Positions 54,128-63,577 are shown, counted from the stretch's first letter. The stretch is 64,000 bases of DNA from Thermodesulfitimonas autotrophica (GCF_003815015.1 NZ_RKRE01000002.1:124001-188000), one strand, 5' to 3'. Numbers and translations are program-made. Notes: a model not told the origin generated them from the sequence alone.

Positions 54128-55153
54128 TTACCGGAAAAACTTGACCAGCTCTGCCGAAAGACTCTCGGCCACGTACCGTAAGATTCCCGCTACCCGGCGG
54201 TAGCGCATCCGGGTGGGGCCGAGCACCGCCAGCACACCCCGCATCTTATCGTCTATCCGGTAGGTCACCGCGACCATGCTGAGTTCCCGGATATCCGGAC
54301 GGTTAAACTCCTCACCGATCCGGATGCTCAGGCCCTGTTCCTCGCTCTGGGAGGTCAGCAGGTCGCAGAGAAAATCCTCCTGGTCTAAAAGCCCCAGTAG
54401 TGTCTGAAGCCGGCTCACATCCCTGAACTCGGGCTGGGTCAGGATGCCGTGGATGCCGCCCTGGTAAATCCGTTCCTCTTTAACCTGCAACGCCTCCTGA
54501 ATGAGCTCGAAAGTCCAATCGAGAACGCTCTTATAGTGTGAAAGTTCCGCGTAAATCTCTTTCAACAGGGTGAGTTTAATGTCTCTAACCGTAAGCCCCC
54601 GCAACTTGGCGTTAAGTACCCGGGAAAGCGCCTCCAAATCGTAAGCGGTAATCCCTTCGGGAACCGGGATCAACCGGTGGAAAACATCTCCCGAAGCGAG
54701 AACCACCAAGACCATCGCCTGCCCGACGCCGAAGGGGACGAGCTGGATATGCCGGTACATACTCTTCCCGCACGGTGCCGTAGCAATCGCCGCGTAACTC
54801 GTAAGTTGCGAGAGAATTTGGCCGGTCTGGCGGATGACCCCGGCAATCTCCCTTGATTTGGTGCTGATGTAACTACGCAGAAGCTCCTTTTCCTCTTCCC
54901 CCGGCTCCTCCGGCTCCATCAGGTGGTCGACGTAATAGCGGTAGCCCCGCTCCGAAGGGATGCGCCCCGCCGACGTATGGGGCTGCTTCAAATAACCCAT
55001 CTCCTCAAGATCCGCCATTTCGTTCCGGATGGTCGCCGGGCTGATCCCCAGCCCGTACTTCCGGGCAATGGTCCGCGAGCCTATCGGCTCGGCCGTATCG
55101 ATGAAATCCTCCACAACAGCTGCTAAAATCCTTTCTTTCCTTTCGTCGAGCAT
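54128..55153 (-). CDS. hrcA: Heat-inducible transcription repressor HrcA
   Basis: A 341-residue repressor: winged-helix start with TAEPIGSRTIARKYGLGISPATIRNEM (the recognition helix region), then LEEMGYLKQPHTSAGRIPSERGYRYYVD and a GAF-like core, and VTYRIDDKMRGVLAVLGPTRMRYRRV near the end. It binds the CIRCE element 16 bases upstream and so represses its own operon. In studied species it needs a chaperonin (GroE) for folding; here the group III chaperonin gene is next door. Confidence 0.97.
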   Translation of the reverse strand: MLDERKERILAAVVEDFIDTAEPIGSRTIARKYGLGISPATIRNEMADLEEMGYLKQPHTSAGRIPSERGYRYYVDHLMEPEEPGEEEKELLRSYISTKSREIAGVIRQTGQILSQLTSYAAIATAPCGKSMYRHIQLVPFGVGQAMVLVVLASGDVFHRLIPVPEGITAYDLEALSRVLNAKLRGLTVRDIKLTLLKEIYAELSHYKSVLDWTFELIQEALQVKEERIYQGGIHGILTQPEFRDVSRLQTLLGLLDQEDFLCDLLTSQSEEQGLSIRIGEEFNRPDIRELSMVAVTYRIDDKMRGVLAVLGPTRMRYRRVAGILRYVAESLSAELVKFFR

Positions 55154-55168
55154 CGGAACCGCCCCCTG

Positions 55169-55195
55169 TTAGCACTCAAATACAGCGAGTGCTAA
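55169..55195 (-). promoter_or_regulatory. CIRCE operator
   Basis: Perfect TTAGCACTC-N9-GAGTGCTAA, the HrcA binding site, between the promoter and hrcA. It is the only CIRCE seen in the window. Confidence 0.98.
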
Positions 55196-55208
55196 AGGTT
55201 CTTTTTTA

Positions 55209-55237
55209 AAGATAGCACCGGGAAACATAATTGTCAA
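55209..55237 (-). promoter_or_regulatory. hrcA operon promoter
   Basis: TTGACA (55237-55232) and TATCTT (55214-55209), 17-base spacer, minus strand, with the CIRCE element starting about 14 bases downstream. Confidence 0.85.
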
Positions 55238-55293
55238 GGCTGTGGCCGATAGAACAACCATTAATTCCCAAATCAGCAGCACTCCGGCGCAAA

Positions 55294-56430
55294 TTATACA
55301 AACGCCGCAAAAACAACATTGGCCACCGGCAAGGCCGTCCGGGTCAACCGCAAAAGATCCCCTTCCCGGCAAAGGAGCCCCTGCGCCACCAACCGGGAAA
55401 TTTCCCGCCCGTAGACCGCTTCCGGCCGGCGCCCGAAACGCGCCGCAAAACCCGAAAGCGAGACGCCCGCCGTAAGGCGCAAGCCCAAAAAGAGCGCCTC
55501 CGACATCTCTTCCGCGGGTGTGAGCGCGTGCTCCTCCGCCACCGGCAGCTTTCCTCCCGCTACCAGATCGCAGTAGTCTTGAAGCGCCGCTACGTTTGCC
55601 CACCGGCGGTGTTCAAGGTAAGAGTGGGCCGCCGGTCCGAGCCCGAGGTACGGTTCCCCCACCCAGTAGAGGCGGTTGTGCCGGCATTCCTTGCCGGGCA
55701 GGGCGAAATTGGAAATCTCGTAGTGCCTGTAACCTGCTGCCGTCAGGCAGTCTATCGCCATCAGGTACATTTCCCGCGCCTCTTCCTCAGGGCAGCACGC
55801 GTACGCGCCGGCCGCTACCGCCCGGCCAAGTGGCGTTTCAGGGTGAATTTCCAAGTCGTAGGCCGAAATATGCTCGGGGCCGAGAGCAAGCGCCTCTTTA
55901 AGCGTCTTTTCCCAATCCTTAAGTCTTTGTCCGGGAAGACCGAAAATCAGGTCGAGGTTAAGGTTGGTAAACCCGGCCCTGCGCGCCCATTCGACCGCCT
56001 CCACCACCCTGCGGAACGTATGTCCCCGCCCCAAAAACCGCAGCTCCGTATCATTCGCCGCCTGCATCCCGATGCTCAGGCGGTTCACCCCGGCCAGGTG
56101 GAGCGCCCGCAAAAGCTCAGGGTTTAGGGTCTCCGGATTGGCCTCAACCGTAATCTCCGTCCCCGGCAGGACCGTGAAGTGGCGGGCAACAAACTCAAAG
56201 ATGCTTTCTATCGCCGCCGCCCCCAGGCAAGTGGGGGTACCGCCGCCTAAATAGATGCTTCCGATAGCGGCTTTACCGCCCAGCCGCGCCGCCCGGAGGC
56301 GTATCTCTTGCGCCAGCGTTTGCAGGTAGCGGCTGGCAGCCGCGGCGTCGTAAGGGTAAGAGACGAAATCGCAGTAGTTACATTTTCGCCGGCAGAAGGG
56401 GACGTGGATGTAGAGCCCGAGGGCGCTCAC
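55294..56430 (-). CDS. hemW: HemW-type radical SAM protein
   Basis: A 378-residue protein starting [20 protein letters not shown], with the radical SAM cysteines 13, 17 and 20, then [42 protein letters not shown] and a C-terminal winged-helix region. HemW is related to HemN but acts as a haem chaperone; the oxygen-independent coproporphyrinogen oxidase activity of HemN is not expected. The place between lepA and hrcA is usual for Bacillota. ATG overlaps the lepA stop as ATGA. Confidence 0.92.
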   Translation of the reverse strand: MSALGLYIHVPFCRRKCNYCDFVSYPYDAAAASRYLQTLAQEIRLRAARLGGKAAIGSIYLGGGTPTCLGAAAIESIFEFVARHFTVLPGTEITVEANPETLNPELLRALHLAGVNRLSIGMQAANDTELRFLGRGHTFRRVVEAVEWARRAGFTNLNLDLIFGLPGQRLKDWEKTLKEALALGPEHISAYDLEIHPETPLGRAVAAGAYACCPEEEAREMYLMAIDCLTAAGYRHYEISNFALPGKECRHNRLYWVGEPYLGLGPAAHSYLEHRRWANVAALQDYCDLVAGGKLPVAEEHALTPAEEMSEALFLGLRLTAGVSLSGFAARFGRRPEAVYGREISRLVAQGLLCREGDLLRLTRTALPVANVVFAAFV

Positions 56431-58229
56431 TTATCATTCACCCGCAACACAGCCAGGAAGGCCTCCTGCGGAATCTCCACGTTACCCACCTGCTTCATCC
56501 GCTTCTTGCCTTCTTTCTGTTTCTCCAGCAGCTTTTTCTTCCTGGTAACGTCACCACCGTAACACTTAGCGAGCACATCCTTCCGAAGCGCCCTAATCGT
56601 CTCCCTGGCGATCACCCGGCCTCCTACCGCCGCCTGCACCGGAATCTCGAAAAGATGCCGCGGGATGAGCTCCCGTAGCCGCTCTACAAGCTGGCGCCCG
56701 CGCTGGTAGGCCCGCTCCCGGTGGACGATAAAAGATAAGGCGTCAACTAACTCGCCGCCAACCAGGATATCAACCCGCACCACATCGGCTGGCCGATAAC
56801 CTAAAAATTCGTAGTCCAGCGAGGCGTACCCACGGCTCACCGATTTCAGACGGTCAAAGAAATCGTAAATGATTTCCGCCAAGGGAAGTTCGTAGGTCAG
56901 GATGACCCGGCTTTCCCCCACGTACTCCATATTCTTGAAGCTGCCGCGCCGACCGTTGCATAGCTCCATTACCGCACCGATGTAATCCTTCGGTAGCATG
57001 ATGGTGGCGCGGACAAAAGGTTCCTCGATCGCTTCGATCTCCCCGGCCGGGGGCAGTTCCGCCGGGTTTTCCACCTCTACCACGCGGCCGTCTTTCCGGA
57101 GCACCCGGTAGATAACGTTCGGCGCCGTGGTGATGAGTTTCAGGTCGTACTCCCGCTCCAGACGCTCCTGCACGATCTCCATGTGCAGCAGTCCCAGAAA
57201 CCCGCAGCGAAAGCCGAACCCCAGCGCAGCAGAGGTCTCCGGCTCGTAGAAGAGGGCCGCATCGTTGAGACGCAGCTTATCGAGCGCTTCCCGCAGCCGG
57301 CCGTAGTCCGCACTCTCCACCGGATAAAGGCCGCAAAAGACCATTGGTTTCACCGCGCGGTAGCCGGGGAGCGGCTCCTGCGCCGGGCGCTTCGCCTCCG
57401 TAATCGTATCGCCAACCCGGCAGTCCCGGACGTTTTTAATCTGCGCCGCCACAAAGCCGACTTCCCCCGTTTTGAGCGCTTCGACCGGAGCAAGCTGCGG
57501 CCGGAAGGTGCCCACCTCGGCCACCTCGTACTCTTTACCGGTGGCCATCATCCGGATCACCATCCCCGGGCGGATGCTCCCGTCCACCACCCGGACGTAG
57601 GCGATAACGCCTTTATACGGATCGTAATGGGAGTCGAAGACCAGCGCCCGCAGCGGTCCTTCTTCATTCCCCTCCGGCGGTGGTATCTCCCTTACAATCG
57701 CCTCTAGGACATCCTCAATGCCGGTCCCGTATTTAGCCGACACTAACAGCGCCCCGGACCCGTCCAGCCCGATCGCCGTCTCGATCTCGCGCCGGACCCG
57801 GTCCGGGTCGGCGCTCGGGAGGTCGATCTTGTTGATCACCGGCACCAGAACCAGGTCGTGCTCGAGCGCCTGGTAGGTGTTGGCCAGCGTCTGCGCCTCG
57901 ATTCCCTGGGTCGCGTCAACAACAAGGAGAGCCCCCTCACAGGCGGCCAGGCTGCGGGAAACCTCGTAGGAAAAGTCCACGTGGCCGGGCGTGTCGATCA
58001 GGTTAAGCTGGTACTCCCGGCCGTCCCGGGCGCGGTAGTTGAGCCGGACAGCCTGGGCCTTAATGGTGATACCCCGCTCCCGCTCGATCTCCATCTGGTC
58101 GAGGACCTGCTCCACCATCTCCCGCGGCGCGATCGCCCCCGTATACTCTAACAGACGGTCGGCCAGGGTGGACTTCCCGTGGTCGATATGGGCAATAATG
58201 CAGAAGTTCCGGATCTGCTCCTTCGCCAC
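56427..58229 (-). CDS. lepA: Elongation factor 4 (LepA)
   Basis: A 600-residue translational GTPase. P-loop [15 protein letters not shown], switch region EREITIKAQ-like sequence ([14 protein letters not shown]), [26 protein letters not shown], and [10 protein letters not shown] are followed by the EF4-specific C-terminal domain with [25 protein letters not shown]. It moves ribosomes back and affects initiation. GTG at 58229 is chosen, seven bases after GGAGG; another GTG lies three bases before it. Confidence 0.96.
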   Translation of the reverse strand: MAKEQIRNFCIIAHIDHGKSTLADRLLEYTGAIAPREMVEQVLDQMEIERERGITIKAQAVRLNYRARDGREYQLNLIDTPGHVDFSYEVSRSLAACEGALLVVDATQGIEAQTLANTYQALEHDLVLVPVINKIDLPSADPDRVRREIETAIGLDGSGALLVSAKYGTGIEDVLEAIVREIPPPEGNEEGPLRALVFDSHYDPYKGVIAYVRVVDGSIRPGMVIRMMATGKEYEVAEVGTFRPQLAPVEALKTGEVGFVAAQIKNVRDCRVGDTITEAKRPAQEPLPGYRAVKPMVFCGLYPVESADYGRLREALDKLRLNDAALFYEPETSAALGFGFRCGFLGLLHMEIVQERLEREYDLKLITTAPNVIYRVLRKDGRVVEVENPAELPPAGEIEAIEEPFVRATIMLPKDYIGAVMELCNGRRGSFKNMEYVGESRVILTYELPLAEIIYDFFDRLKSVSRGYASLDYEFLGYRPADVVRVDILVGGELVDALSFIVHRERAYQRGRQLVERLRELIPRHLFEIPVQAAVGGRVIARETIRALRKDVLAKCYGGDVTRKKKLLEKQKEGKKRMKQVGNVEIPQEAFLAVLRVNDK

Positions 58230-58328
58230 CACATCTCCTCCAGCCTGTCGGAAATAACCGGCAACCGGCAAGGTCAAAATTTAGCCGCGCCCGGGAAGCC
58301 CCTTCCGCCCCCCGAGCGCTGCCTATTT

Positions 58329-58337
58329 ATTATACCA
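58329..58337 (-). promoter_or_regulatory. Extended -10 promoter of lepA-hemW
   Basis: TGGTATAAT on the minus strand, an extended -10 box, about 100 bases before lepA. No good -35 hexamer was found. Confidence 0.5.
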
Positions 58338-58383
58338 CAAGAGCGCAGCAACCGGCCGCGGTCAGGGCGCAGGAGACGGGTTT

Positions 58384-58665
58384 TCACGGCCGGAAACTGA
58401 AGTAGCGCTCCAGGCGGGAAAGGGCCGGAACGGCCCTCCGGGCACACGTTGCCGCAAGACGTTTGGGCGGCGCGGAAAGACGAAGGGTATAACGGACATT
58501 CATGAATTCTATGCGGTACGCGGTTTCAGACAGGACGGTAAAACCGAGCGCACGCACCGCCCTTTCCGGCCCGAGCGCCCTATTTAACGCCCCGAGGCAG
58601 TGATCAACCCCTAAAGTGACACCCATAAGCGCCACGATAACCAGCAAAAACCATCGCTTCCCCAT
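58384..58665 (-). CDS. Hypothetical membrane-anchored protein, 93 residues
   Basis: The start WFLLVIVALMGVTLGVDHCLGAL is a transmembrane segment or signal anchor. The rest is a small, basic extracytoplasmic-looking domain ending in RLERYFSFRP. I do not recognise the family. It lies between spoIIP and lepA in the same direction; small proteins with a single membrane segment at this place are seen in other spore formers, so a sporulation role is possible but not shown. Confidence 0.55.
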   Translation of the reverse strand: MGKRWFLLVIVALMGVTLGVDHCLGALNRALGPERAVRALGFTVLSETAYRIEFMNVRYTLRLSAPPKRLAATCARRAVPALSRLERYFSFRP

Positions 58666-58905
58666 ATCCTATTTCCTCGAAAAGCCCAATTATTACCAAC
58701 ACCGGCGGCCGTCCGTGGCCGCAGACCCGCCTCCGCTGCTCGTCGTCGCCCGAGTTTAATAAACCGCACGGTTCAAGTGTTCGCTTGGAGCTGGAAACAG
58801 GCAACGCCGCCTATACTTATCGTTCCGTTGGTGCGGGCCCCGGTTCGGATATCCTCTCGGAAATATTATCCTCCGGAAGGAAGTCCCGCATACACCATCC
58901 GGGAC

Positions 58906-59874
58906 TCAGGGGGACGCCGGCTTATCCTCGCCCGCATATTCCTCCCAAAGGACGTCCGCTAAGACGTCCGCAAAAAGCGCCGCCGCCGCTGCCGCTTCCG
59001 CAAAGGTGTTATTAACCCCGCCAATTTCTATCAGCAGCGCGTGCGGGTGAAGAAACTGGTTGTAGCGCCCTTCCTTCACCCGGACCCCCGCACACAGGCC
59101 CGGGTAAAGCTGTTGGGCGTGCGCCGCTATCCGGCGGGCGAAGGCCAGGTTTTCGCGCCAGGTCGGGAAAGGCTGCCGCTTATCGGACCCCACTACGATG
59201 AGGACCCGCGCCACTTCCTTCCCATTTATTTTGGCGGTGGCCACGCCCCGGGGCTGGCGCGAATCCCGGTGGATATCAAAAAGGGCGGCGATCTCCGGCG
59301 CCGCGTAAATCATCTCCCGTACCGTTTTCGCCGATTCAAGGTAAGAGGTCGCGTAACAAGCATCGTGAATCCTCTCTGACCGCAACACCCTGATGTCCCG
59401 CCGCCTAAGCCCTTCCGCCAGGATTCCCGCCACCTCTACCACCTTTCCCCGTCCCACTACCCGCTCCACCCCGTCGTCTGGCGCGTAAGTTTCACCGGTA
59501 TGGGTGTTGTATATGCCTACCAGCGGCGCAGAACCATTTTTTTCCGGCGCGGCCTGGGAAAACGTATGGGGAGATGCCACCACCACAGATGCGGTTTCTT
59601 TTTTCCCGGGACACAGCACCGCAGGCAAGACCGACCGCAGGAAGCCGGCCTGCGTCGGCTCTACCCCGCTCAGCGCCTTCCCCGCTGTAAGCAGAAACCG
59701 GGGCCAAAGAAGGCCTTGCCCCCTAGATAACGGCGGCAAACAGGAGCCCACGATCTGCTCCGGCGACCACAGGCCCCGCACCAAACCCGCTCCTGCCCCC
59801 GCAATGCGGGGCCAGAGGAAGCAACCCCCAACCACCGCCACTACGAGCAGGAGAGACCAAAGCCCGCGCCGCAA
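58906..59874 (-). CDS. spoIIP: Stage II sporulation protein P
   Basis: A 322-residue amidase/endopeptidase needed for engulfment. An N-terminal membrane anchor (LRRGLWSLLLVVAVVGG) is followed by a low-complexity stretch and the SpoIIP core with IYNTHTGETYAPDDG, LFDIHRDSRQPRGV and IGGVNNTFAEA, where the His and Glu residues bind zinc. With SpoIID it degrades septal peptidoglycan. TTG at 59874 with GAGGGGGG six bases upstream is preferred over TTG at 59892. It is strong evidence for sporulation. Confidence 0.93.
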   Translation of the reverse strand: MRRGLWSLLLVVAVVGGCFLWPRIAGAGAGLVRGLWSPEQIVGSCLPPLSRGQGLLWPRFLLTAGKALSGVEPTQAGFLRSVLPAVLCPGKKETASVVVASPHTFSQAAPEKNGSAPLVGIYNTHTGETYAPDDGVERVVGRGKVVEVAGILAEGLRRRDIRVLRSERIHDACYATSYLESAKTVREMIYAAPEIAALFDIHRDSRQPRGVATAKINGKEVARVLIVVGSDKRQPFPTWRENLAFARRIAAHAQQLYPGLCAGVRVKEGRYNQFLHPHALLIEIGGVNNTFAEAAAAAALFADVLADVLWEEYAGEDKPASP

Positions 59875-60057
59875 TAAAAGCCCCCCTCGCAAAAACGCGC
59901 CGTCATAGAGAATCCGCTAACCATAAGCCTATCATCACGGAAATAGAATGCGCTTGTCCGCGCCCCGCGTAGCGGCAGGATACTTTTTAGGGAAATGATA
60001 TGCCCCCCGGAAGGAGACAAGACCGGCAGGAAGAAAACGGTGCGTGATTAACGTTGC

Positions 60058-60078
60058 GGGCGGCCGGATAGGCCGCCC
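60058..60078. terminator. GC-rich hairpin after the holin-like gene
   Basis: GGGCGGCC-GGATA-GGCCGCCC, eight pairs. It lies between the holin-like gene and spoIIP. There is no T-run, so factor-dependent or structural termination is possible. Confidence 0.4.
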
Positions 60079-60099
60079 CCGACAGTCGCCGTTCCCCGG

Positions 60100-60447
60100 C
60101 TAGCGCAGCATCGTGGGGACAAAAGCGTCGATAAGACCGATGATAAAGGCCGCGATCAAAGCCCCGATGATGCTAACGCTTAGGAGCCCAGGGATTATGA
60201 ACTGCGCCAGGTAAATCACCACGGCAGCCGTAATGAAACCCACCAGACCGCGGCTTTGCGGTGAAATCCGGTCACCGAGTAAAGTTTCGGCGATGTAGCC
60301 TAGAATCGTGATCACCGCTGCGGCGATCAGGGCCCCGAGAAAACCGCCTTTTACTACAAAGCCCGGGGAGATCCAGCTCACGACCATCAGGACAATGGCC
60401 GAAACAACAAACCTGACAGCCGCACCGATCCACGTCTGACGTTCCAC
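60100..60447 (-). CDS. Phage-holin-4 family (YvlD-like) membrane protein
   Basis: A 115-residue, very hydrophobic protein with four predicted transmembrane segments (about 8-25, 32-50, 63-85 and 88-110), matching the chromosomal 'phage holin family 4' type related to YvlD. It is a chromosomal protein of unknown role; nothing else here is phage-like. It stands between rpsT and spoIIP, the place where Bacillota usually carry the spore protease gene gpr. GTG start after GGGGGTGA. Confidence 0.75.
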   Translation of the reverse strand: MERQTWIGAAVRFVVSAIVLMVVSWISPGFVVKGGFLGALIAAAVITILGYIAETLLGDRISPQSRGLVGFITAAVVIYLAQFIIPGLLSVSIIGALIAAFIIGLIDAFVPTMLR

Positions 60448-60532
60448 CTTCGTTCACCCCCTTTCACGCGTTTGAAGATATCATTGACCAGAAAAGGGAA
60501 AGTTATTCCTTAACCGCCGCAAAACTTCGGGC

Positions 60533-60566
60533 TTGCAAGCAGACCGGCAGCATGGTAAAATGCTGC
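60533..60566 (+). promoter_or_regulatory. rpsT promoter with a palindrome over the -10 box
   Basis: TTGCAA at 60533-60538 and TAAAAT at 60556-60561 are spaced by 17 bases. GCAGCAT (60547-60553) and ATGCTGC (60560-60566) form an inverted repeat that encloses the -10 box. This is either an operator or a coincidence of a short repeat. Confidence 0.6.
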
Positions 60567-60600
60567 TGCAAAGTCAAAACGCAGGCAAGGAGGTGCAAGG

Positions 60601-60867
60601 TTGGCCAAGAAGTCGTCGCTCAAGAGGCTGCGCCAGATTCAAAAACGGACCCTTAGGAACGCCAGTTTGCGGTCCTGGCTCCGCACCGCGATTAAGAAGT
60701 TCGAAAAGGCCCTGGCAGCCGGTGAGGCCGACGTGGAAGAGAAGCTCCGGTTTGCGCTGCGGGCAATAGACAAGGCCTGGAGCAAGGGGATCATCCATAA
60801 GAATACGGCCGCGCGGAAGAAATCGCGCCTGATGAAGAAGTTCAACAAAAACCGCCTTGCCGGATAG
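60601..60867 (+). CDS. rpsT: Ribosomal protein bS20
   Basis: An 88-residue basic helical protein starting [24 protein letters not shown] and ending with [17 protein letters not shown]20 binds 16S rRNA early in small-subunit assembly. The TTG start has AGGAGGT six bases upstream; TTG starts are also used by rpsT in other bacteria. It runs against the neighbouring genes and converges with holA. Confidence 0.96.
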   Translation: MAKKSSLKRLRQIQKRTLRNASLRSWLRTAIKKFEKALAAGEADVEEKLRFALRAIDKAWSKGIIHKNTAARKKSRLMKKFNKNRLAG

Positions 60868-60920
60868 AAGATAAAGCGGCTGTCATCTTTTCCCGCCGTA
60901 AATATTTCTACCGCAAAAAC

Positions 60921-60953
60921 GCCGCCTGGACTAATGGTGTCAGGTGGCTTTAT
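60921..60953 (+). terminator. rpsT terminator
   Basis: GCCGCCTG (60921-60928) and CAGGTGGC (60941-60948) form an eight-pair stem with one G-T pair, followed by TTTATAC. It lies in the 90-base gap between the convergent rpsT and holA. Confidence 0.75.
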
Positions 60954-60957
60954 ACAT

Positions 60958-61950
60958 TTACGGTACCTTTCGCCAGCCCCTCAGAAGCAAGCGACGCTCA
61001 AGGCCCGGCAGGAACTCCTCCCGTCCCGATTTCACCGCGGCGTCCAGTTCGAGCAGGGACCAGAAGAGTTCCTCTATCTCGACGCGCGGGAAACGCCGGG
61101 CCTGCGCCGCCACCTTCCGCGCTACGAAAGGATGGATGTTGAGCGCCTGCGCTAAGTTCTCCTGCCGGCCGGGAAAAGAGAGATCCTGCGCCAGCATTAT
61201 CAGACGCAACTGGCGGGCGAGCAGGGAGAAGACGACCCCCTGAGCTTCGCGCTCCAAGAGCGCCCGGATCTTCTTCAGCGCTTCAGGGTAACGCCGCTCC
61301 CCGAAGGCATCGATGGCCGCAAAGACCGTTTCCTCGCTGGTCGGCACGAGCACCGCCTGCACGTCGGCGGCGGTCACCACCGGTCTGTCTCCCGTATAGG
61401 CGAGCACTTTTTCTATCTCGTTGTACAGAACCGTCAGGTCCCGCCCGGCCGCAAGCAGCATCTCCGCCGCGGCCGGTTCGAGGCTTTTCCCCGCCTGCCG
61501 CGCCTTTTTCTGAAACCATTTTTTCAGGTCTTCGGGCGCAAGGTAGCTAAACTCAACCGCTTTCCCCTGTTTCTGCACCAATTTGAAGGCACCCGCTTTC
61601 TGTACCGTGCCGGCGGTGCAGAAGATCAGGCAAGTGGCGGGATTCGGCTGCCGGAGGTAGGCGAGCAGGGCCGGGTCTTCCTTTCCGGTACCGAAGTAAG
61701 GGGCGTTCTTTACCACTACCAGCCGTCGGACAGCAAAGAGGGGAAGCGTGTTCGCCATGGCCGCCACTTCACGCGGCGGCACCTCCTCCCCGTCAACCAC
61801 TTCGTAATTGAGCGCATTCTCTCCCACCAGGGCCGCGCGGAAGCGCCGCACCGCCTCGCGCTGCAGGTACACCTCCGGACCGTAAAAAAGGTATACCGGC
61901 AGGATTTCCCCTTTTTCTATCGCTGCAACCAGATCGAGGAAATATTGCAT
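60958..61950 (-). CDS. holA: DNA polymerase III delta subunit
   Basis: A 330-residue clamp-loader subunit. It starts with MQYFLDLVAAIEKGEILPVYLFYGPEVYLQREAV and shows the family features VVVKNAPYF, a central AAA+-like fold, and a helical C-terminal collar with FSLLARQLRLIMLAQDL. It opens the beta clamp. ATG at 61950 after AGGAGA; a longer frame back to 62130 lies inside the DUF1015 gene and is not conserved. holA next to rpsT is the usual order in Bacillota. Confidence 0.93.
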   Translation of the reverse strand: MQYFLDLVAAIEKGEILPVYLFYGPEVYLQREAVRRFRAALVGENALNYEVVDGEEVPPREVAAMANTLPLFAVRRLVVVKNAPYFGTGKEDPALLAYLRQPNPATCLIFCTAGTVQKAGAFKLVQKQGKAVEFSYLAPEDLKKWFQKKARQAGKSLEPAAAEMLLAAGRDLTVLYNEIEKVLAYTGDRPVVTAADVQAVLVPTSEETVFAAIDAFGERRYPEALKKIRALLEREAQGVVFSLLARQLRLIMLAQDLSFPGRQENLAQALNIHPFVARKVAAQARRFPRVEIEELFWSLLELDAAVKSGREEFLPGLERRLLLRGWRKVP

Positions 61951-61975
61951 TCTCCTGGCCCCCCGGATAGGGGTT

Positions 61976-63247
61976 TTACTCCAACGCGTAGAGCACGAGA
62001 CCGGTCGGAACCTTGGGGTAAAAGTAAGTTGACTTCTGGGGCATCCGCTCGCCAGCCTCTGCCACCGCCACCATTTCGGCCACCTCAGGGGCACGAAGAA
62101 AGAAAGCCATATCCCAGCTACCGCCGTCAACTAACCGGCAGGCCGCCGTGGCGTCGTGCGTGTAGCTTACCCTGGTGCCGGCACGACATTCCGCCGCATC
62201 AATACCGAGGAGCCGCTCGAGAATTAGGGCGTGCAGCACCGCAACCTCCAGGCGCTTCCAGGCAGGTGACCCGGGGCCCGGCAAGACCCCGGCCGGATCA
62301 AGCCCCTCCTTCAACCGCAGGTGGAAAGCCCGCCCCTCCCGGGTGTAAAGACCGAAAACGTACCGCCCTGCCGCCTGCGCCACCCGGTCCCTTCGTGTCT
62401 CCACCACAGTGAAGAATTCCGCCACCGCGGTGAGAAAAGCCTCCAGATCGAAGGCGGGCGTTACCCTGACCAGACGGTGCGTGGGCAGGATTACCAGGCC
62501 CGGGTCGTAGATGTTTACCAGCAAGGCCAGGATAAAATCATACGGCTGCACGCCGGTCGGGTTCGCCGCCGCCCGGCGCTCGCGGGCGTACTGGAGCGCT
62601 GTCTCAAACCGGTGGTGGCCGTCAGCGATGTAAACGCGCCGGCTGGCAAAAAAATCGGTAACGGCGGCAATGACCGGCTCGTCCTGGATCACCCAGAGCC
62701 GGTGACGCTGTCCGTCGCCGTCCGTGAAGTCATAGACAGGTTGCCCGCGCCGCGCGAAAATAGCCGCAAGAAGACCTTCAGGGTCCGCGTAGAGGCCAAA
62801 AATAGGTGAAAAGTTGGCCTTACAGGCGCGGAGAAGCTCCAGGCGGTCGGCCTTTGCCGCCGGTAGCGTCTCCTCGTGCGGAAAGATATTCTTCCCGTAC
62901 GGCTCCAATTTAAGCCCGCAAAAAAACCCGCTGCGGGTCCGCGGCACGCCGGAGAGGTAAAAGGTCTGTTCGTAGAAGTAAAAGGCGGGGCGATCCTCAT
63001 TGGTTAAGACTCCTTCCTCCCGCCACTTCCGGAAAGTCGCTGCAGCGCGGGTATAGCGGTTGTTGCCCGCGTCATCGTCAGGAAAGGTGAGCCCGTATTC
63101 CAGCCGGATGATGTTATAGGGGTGACGGGCGTAATACTCGCGCTGGGCCGCCGCGTCGATTACATCGTAAGGGGGCGTGATCACCGCCGCCAGATCGCCG
63201 CTGCGGGGGTCGTAACGCCAGCCCCTGATTGGTGTGAGAGTTGCCAC
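61976..63247 (-). CDS. DUF1015 family protein
   Basis: A 423-residue protein with the DUF1015 pattern: PIRGWRYDP and VITPPYDVID at the start, KNIFPHEETLPAAKADRLELL, IADGHHRFETALQYA near the middle, and MPQKSTYFYPKVPTGLV at the end. Members are also annotated as SerK-like or HTH-free kinases; ADP-dependent serine kinase (SerK) of Thermococcus belongs to a related ParB/Srx-type fold, but the substrate here is unknown. GTG start after GGAGGT. It is the gene between mazG and holA. Confidence 0.85.
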   Translation of the reverse strand: MATLTPIRGWRYDPRSGDLAAVITPPYDVIDAAAQREYYARHPYNIIRLEYGLTFPDDDAGNNRYTRAAATFRKWREEGVLTNEDRPAFYFYEQTFYLSGVPRTRSGFFCGLKLEPYGKNIFPHEETLPAAKADRLELLRACKANFSPIFGLYADPEGLLAAIFARRGQPVYDFTDGDGQRHRLWVIQDEPVIAAVTDFFASRRVYIADGHHRFETALQYARERRAAANPTGVQPYDFILALLVNIYDPGLVILPTHRLVRVTPAFDLEAFLTAVAEFFTVVETRRDRVAQAAGRYVFGLYTREGRAFHLRLKEGLDPAGVLPGPGSPAWKRLEVAVLHALILERLLGIDAAECRAGTRVSYTHDATAACRLVDGGSWDMAFFLRAPEVAEMVAVAEAGERMPQKSTYFYPKVPTGLVLYALE

Positions 63248-63253
63248 GCAGCG

Positions 63254-63577
63254 CTATACCTCCGCTTTCCTTGTCCAGCGCTGGCTGTCGCGCTGGCGGT
63301 ATTTGGCCATCGTCTTCCGAAAAGCATCCGCCAGGTCGATGCCCAGCGAGTTGGCGTAGCAGGCGAGAATGAAGAGGATGTCACCGATCTCCAAGGCGAT
63401 ATCGCCCGGCGGCTCATCCGGTTTCTTGGGCTTCTCGCCGTAGCGGTGGTTGAGCTCCCGGGCAAGTTCCCCGACCTCCTCGATAAGACGAGCGAGGATG
63501 CTCAGGGGATGCCAGTAACCCTCCGCAAACTGGCCGATCCAGGCGTCAACCTCAGCCTGTACCTCCCGGAGATCCAT
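63254..63577 (-). CDS. MazG-like nucleotide pyrophosphohydrolase
   Basis: A 107-residue, all-helical protein with the MazG metal pattern: LIEEVGELARELN (E-x2-E type) and DIALEIGDILFILACYANSLGIDL, the second E/D pair. Single-domain MazG proteins hydrolyse dNTPs or modified NTPs to monophosphates. ATG at 63577 is preferred to an upstream ATG at 63607, since conserved sequence begins at MDLREVQ. It heads the mazG-DUF1015-holA row. Confidence 0.85.
   Translation of the reverse strand: MDLREVQAEVDAWIGQFAEGYWHPLSILARLIEEVGELARELNHRYGEKPKKPDEPPGDIALEIGDILFILACYANSLGIDLADAFRKTMAKYRQRDSQRWTRKAEV

Noticed and set aside
58604-58804. 66-codon minus-strand frame between spoIIP and the 93-residue gene
   Set aside because: It overlaps the start of the 93-residue gene in another frame and has no conserved-looking sequence or translation signal.
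60100-60447. Prophage remnant
   Set aside because: The 'holin' label refers to a chromosomal membrane protein family; no integrase, capsid, lysin or attachment repeat lies nearby.
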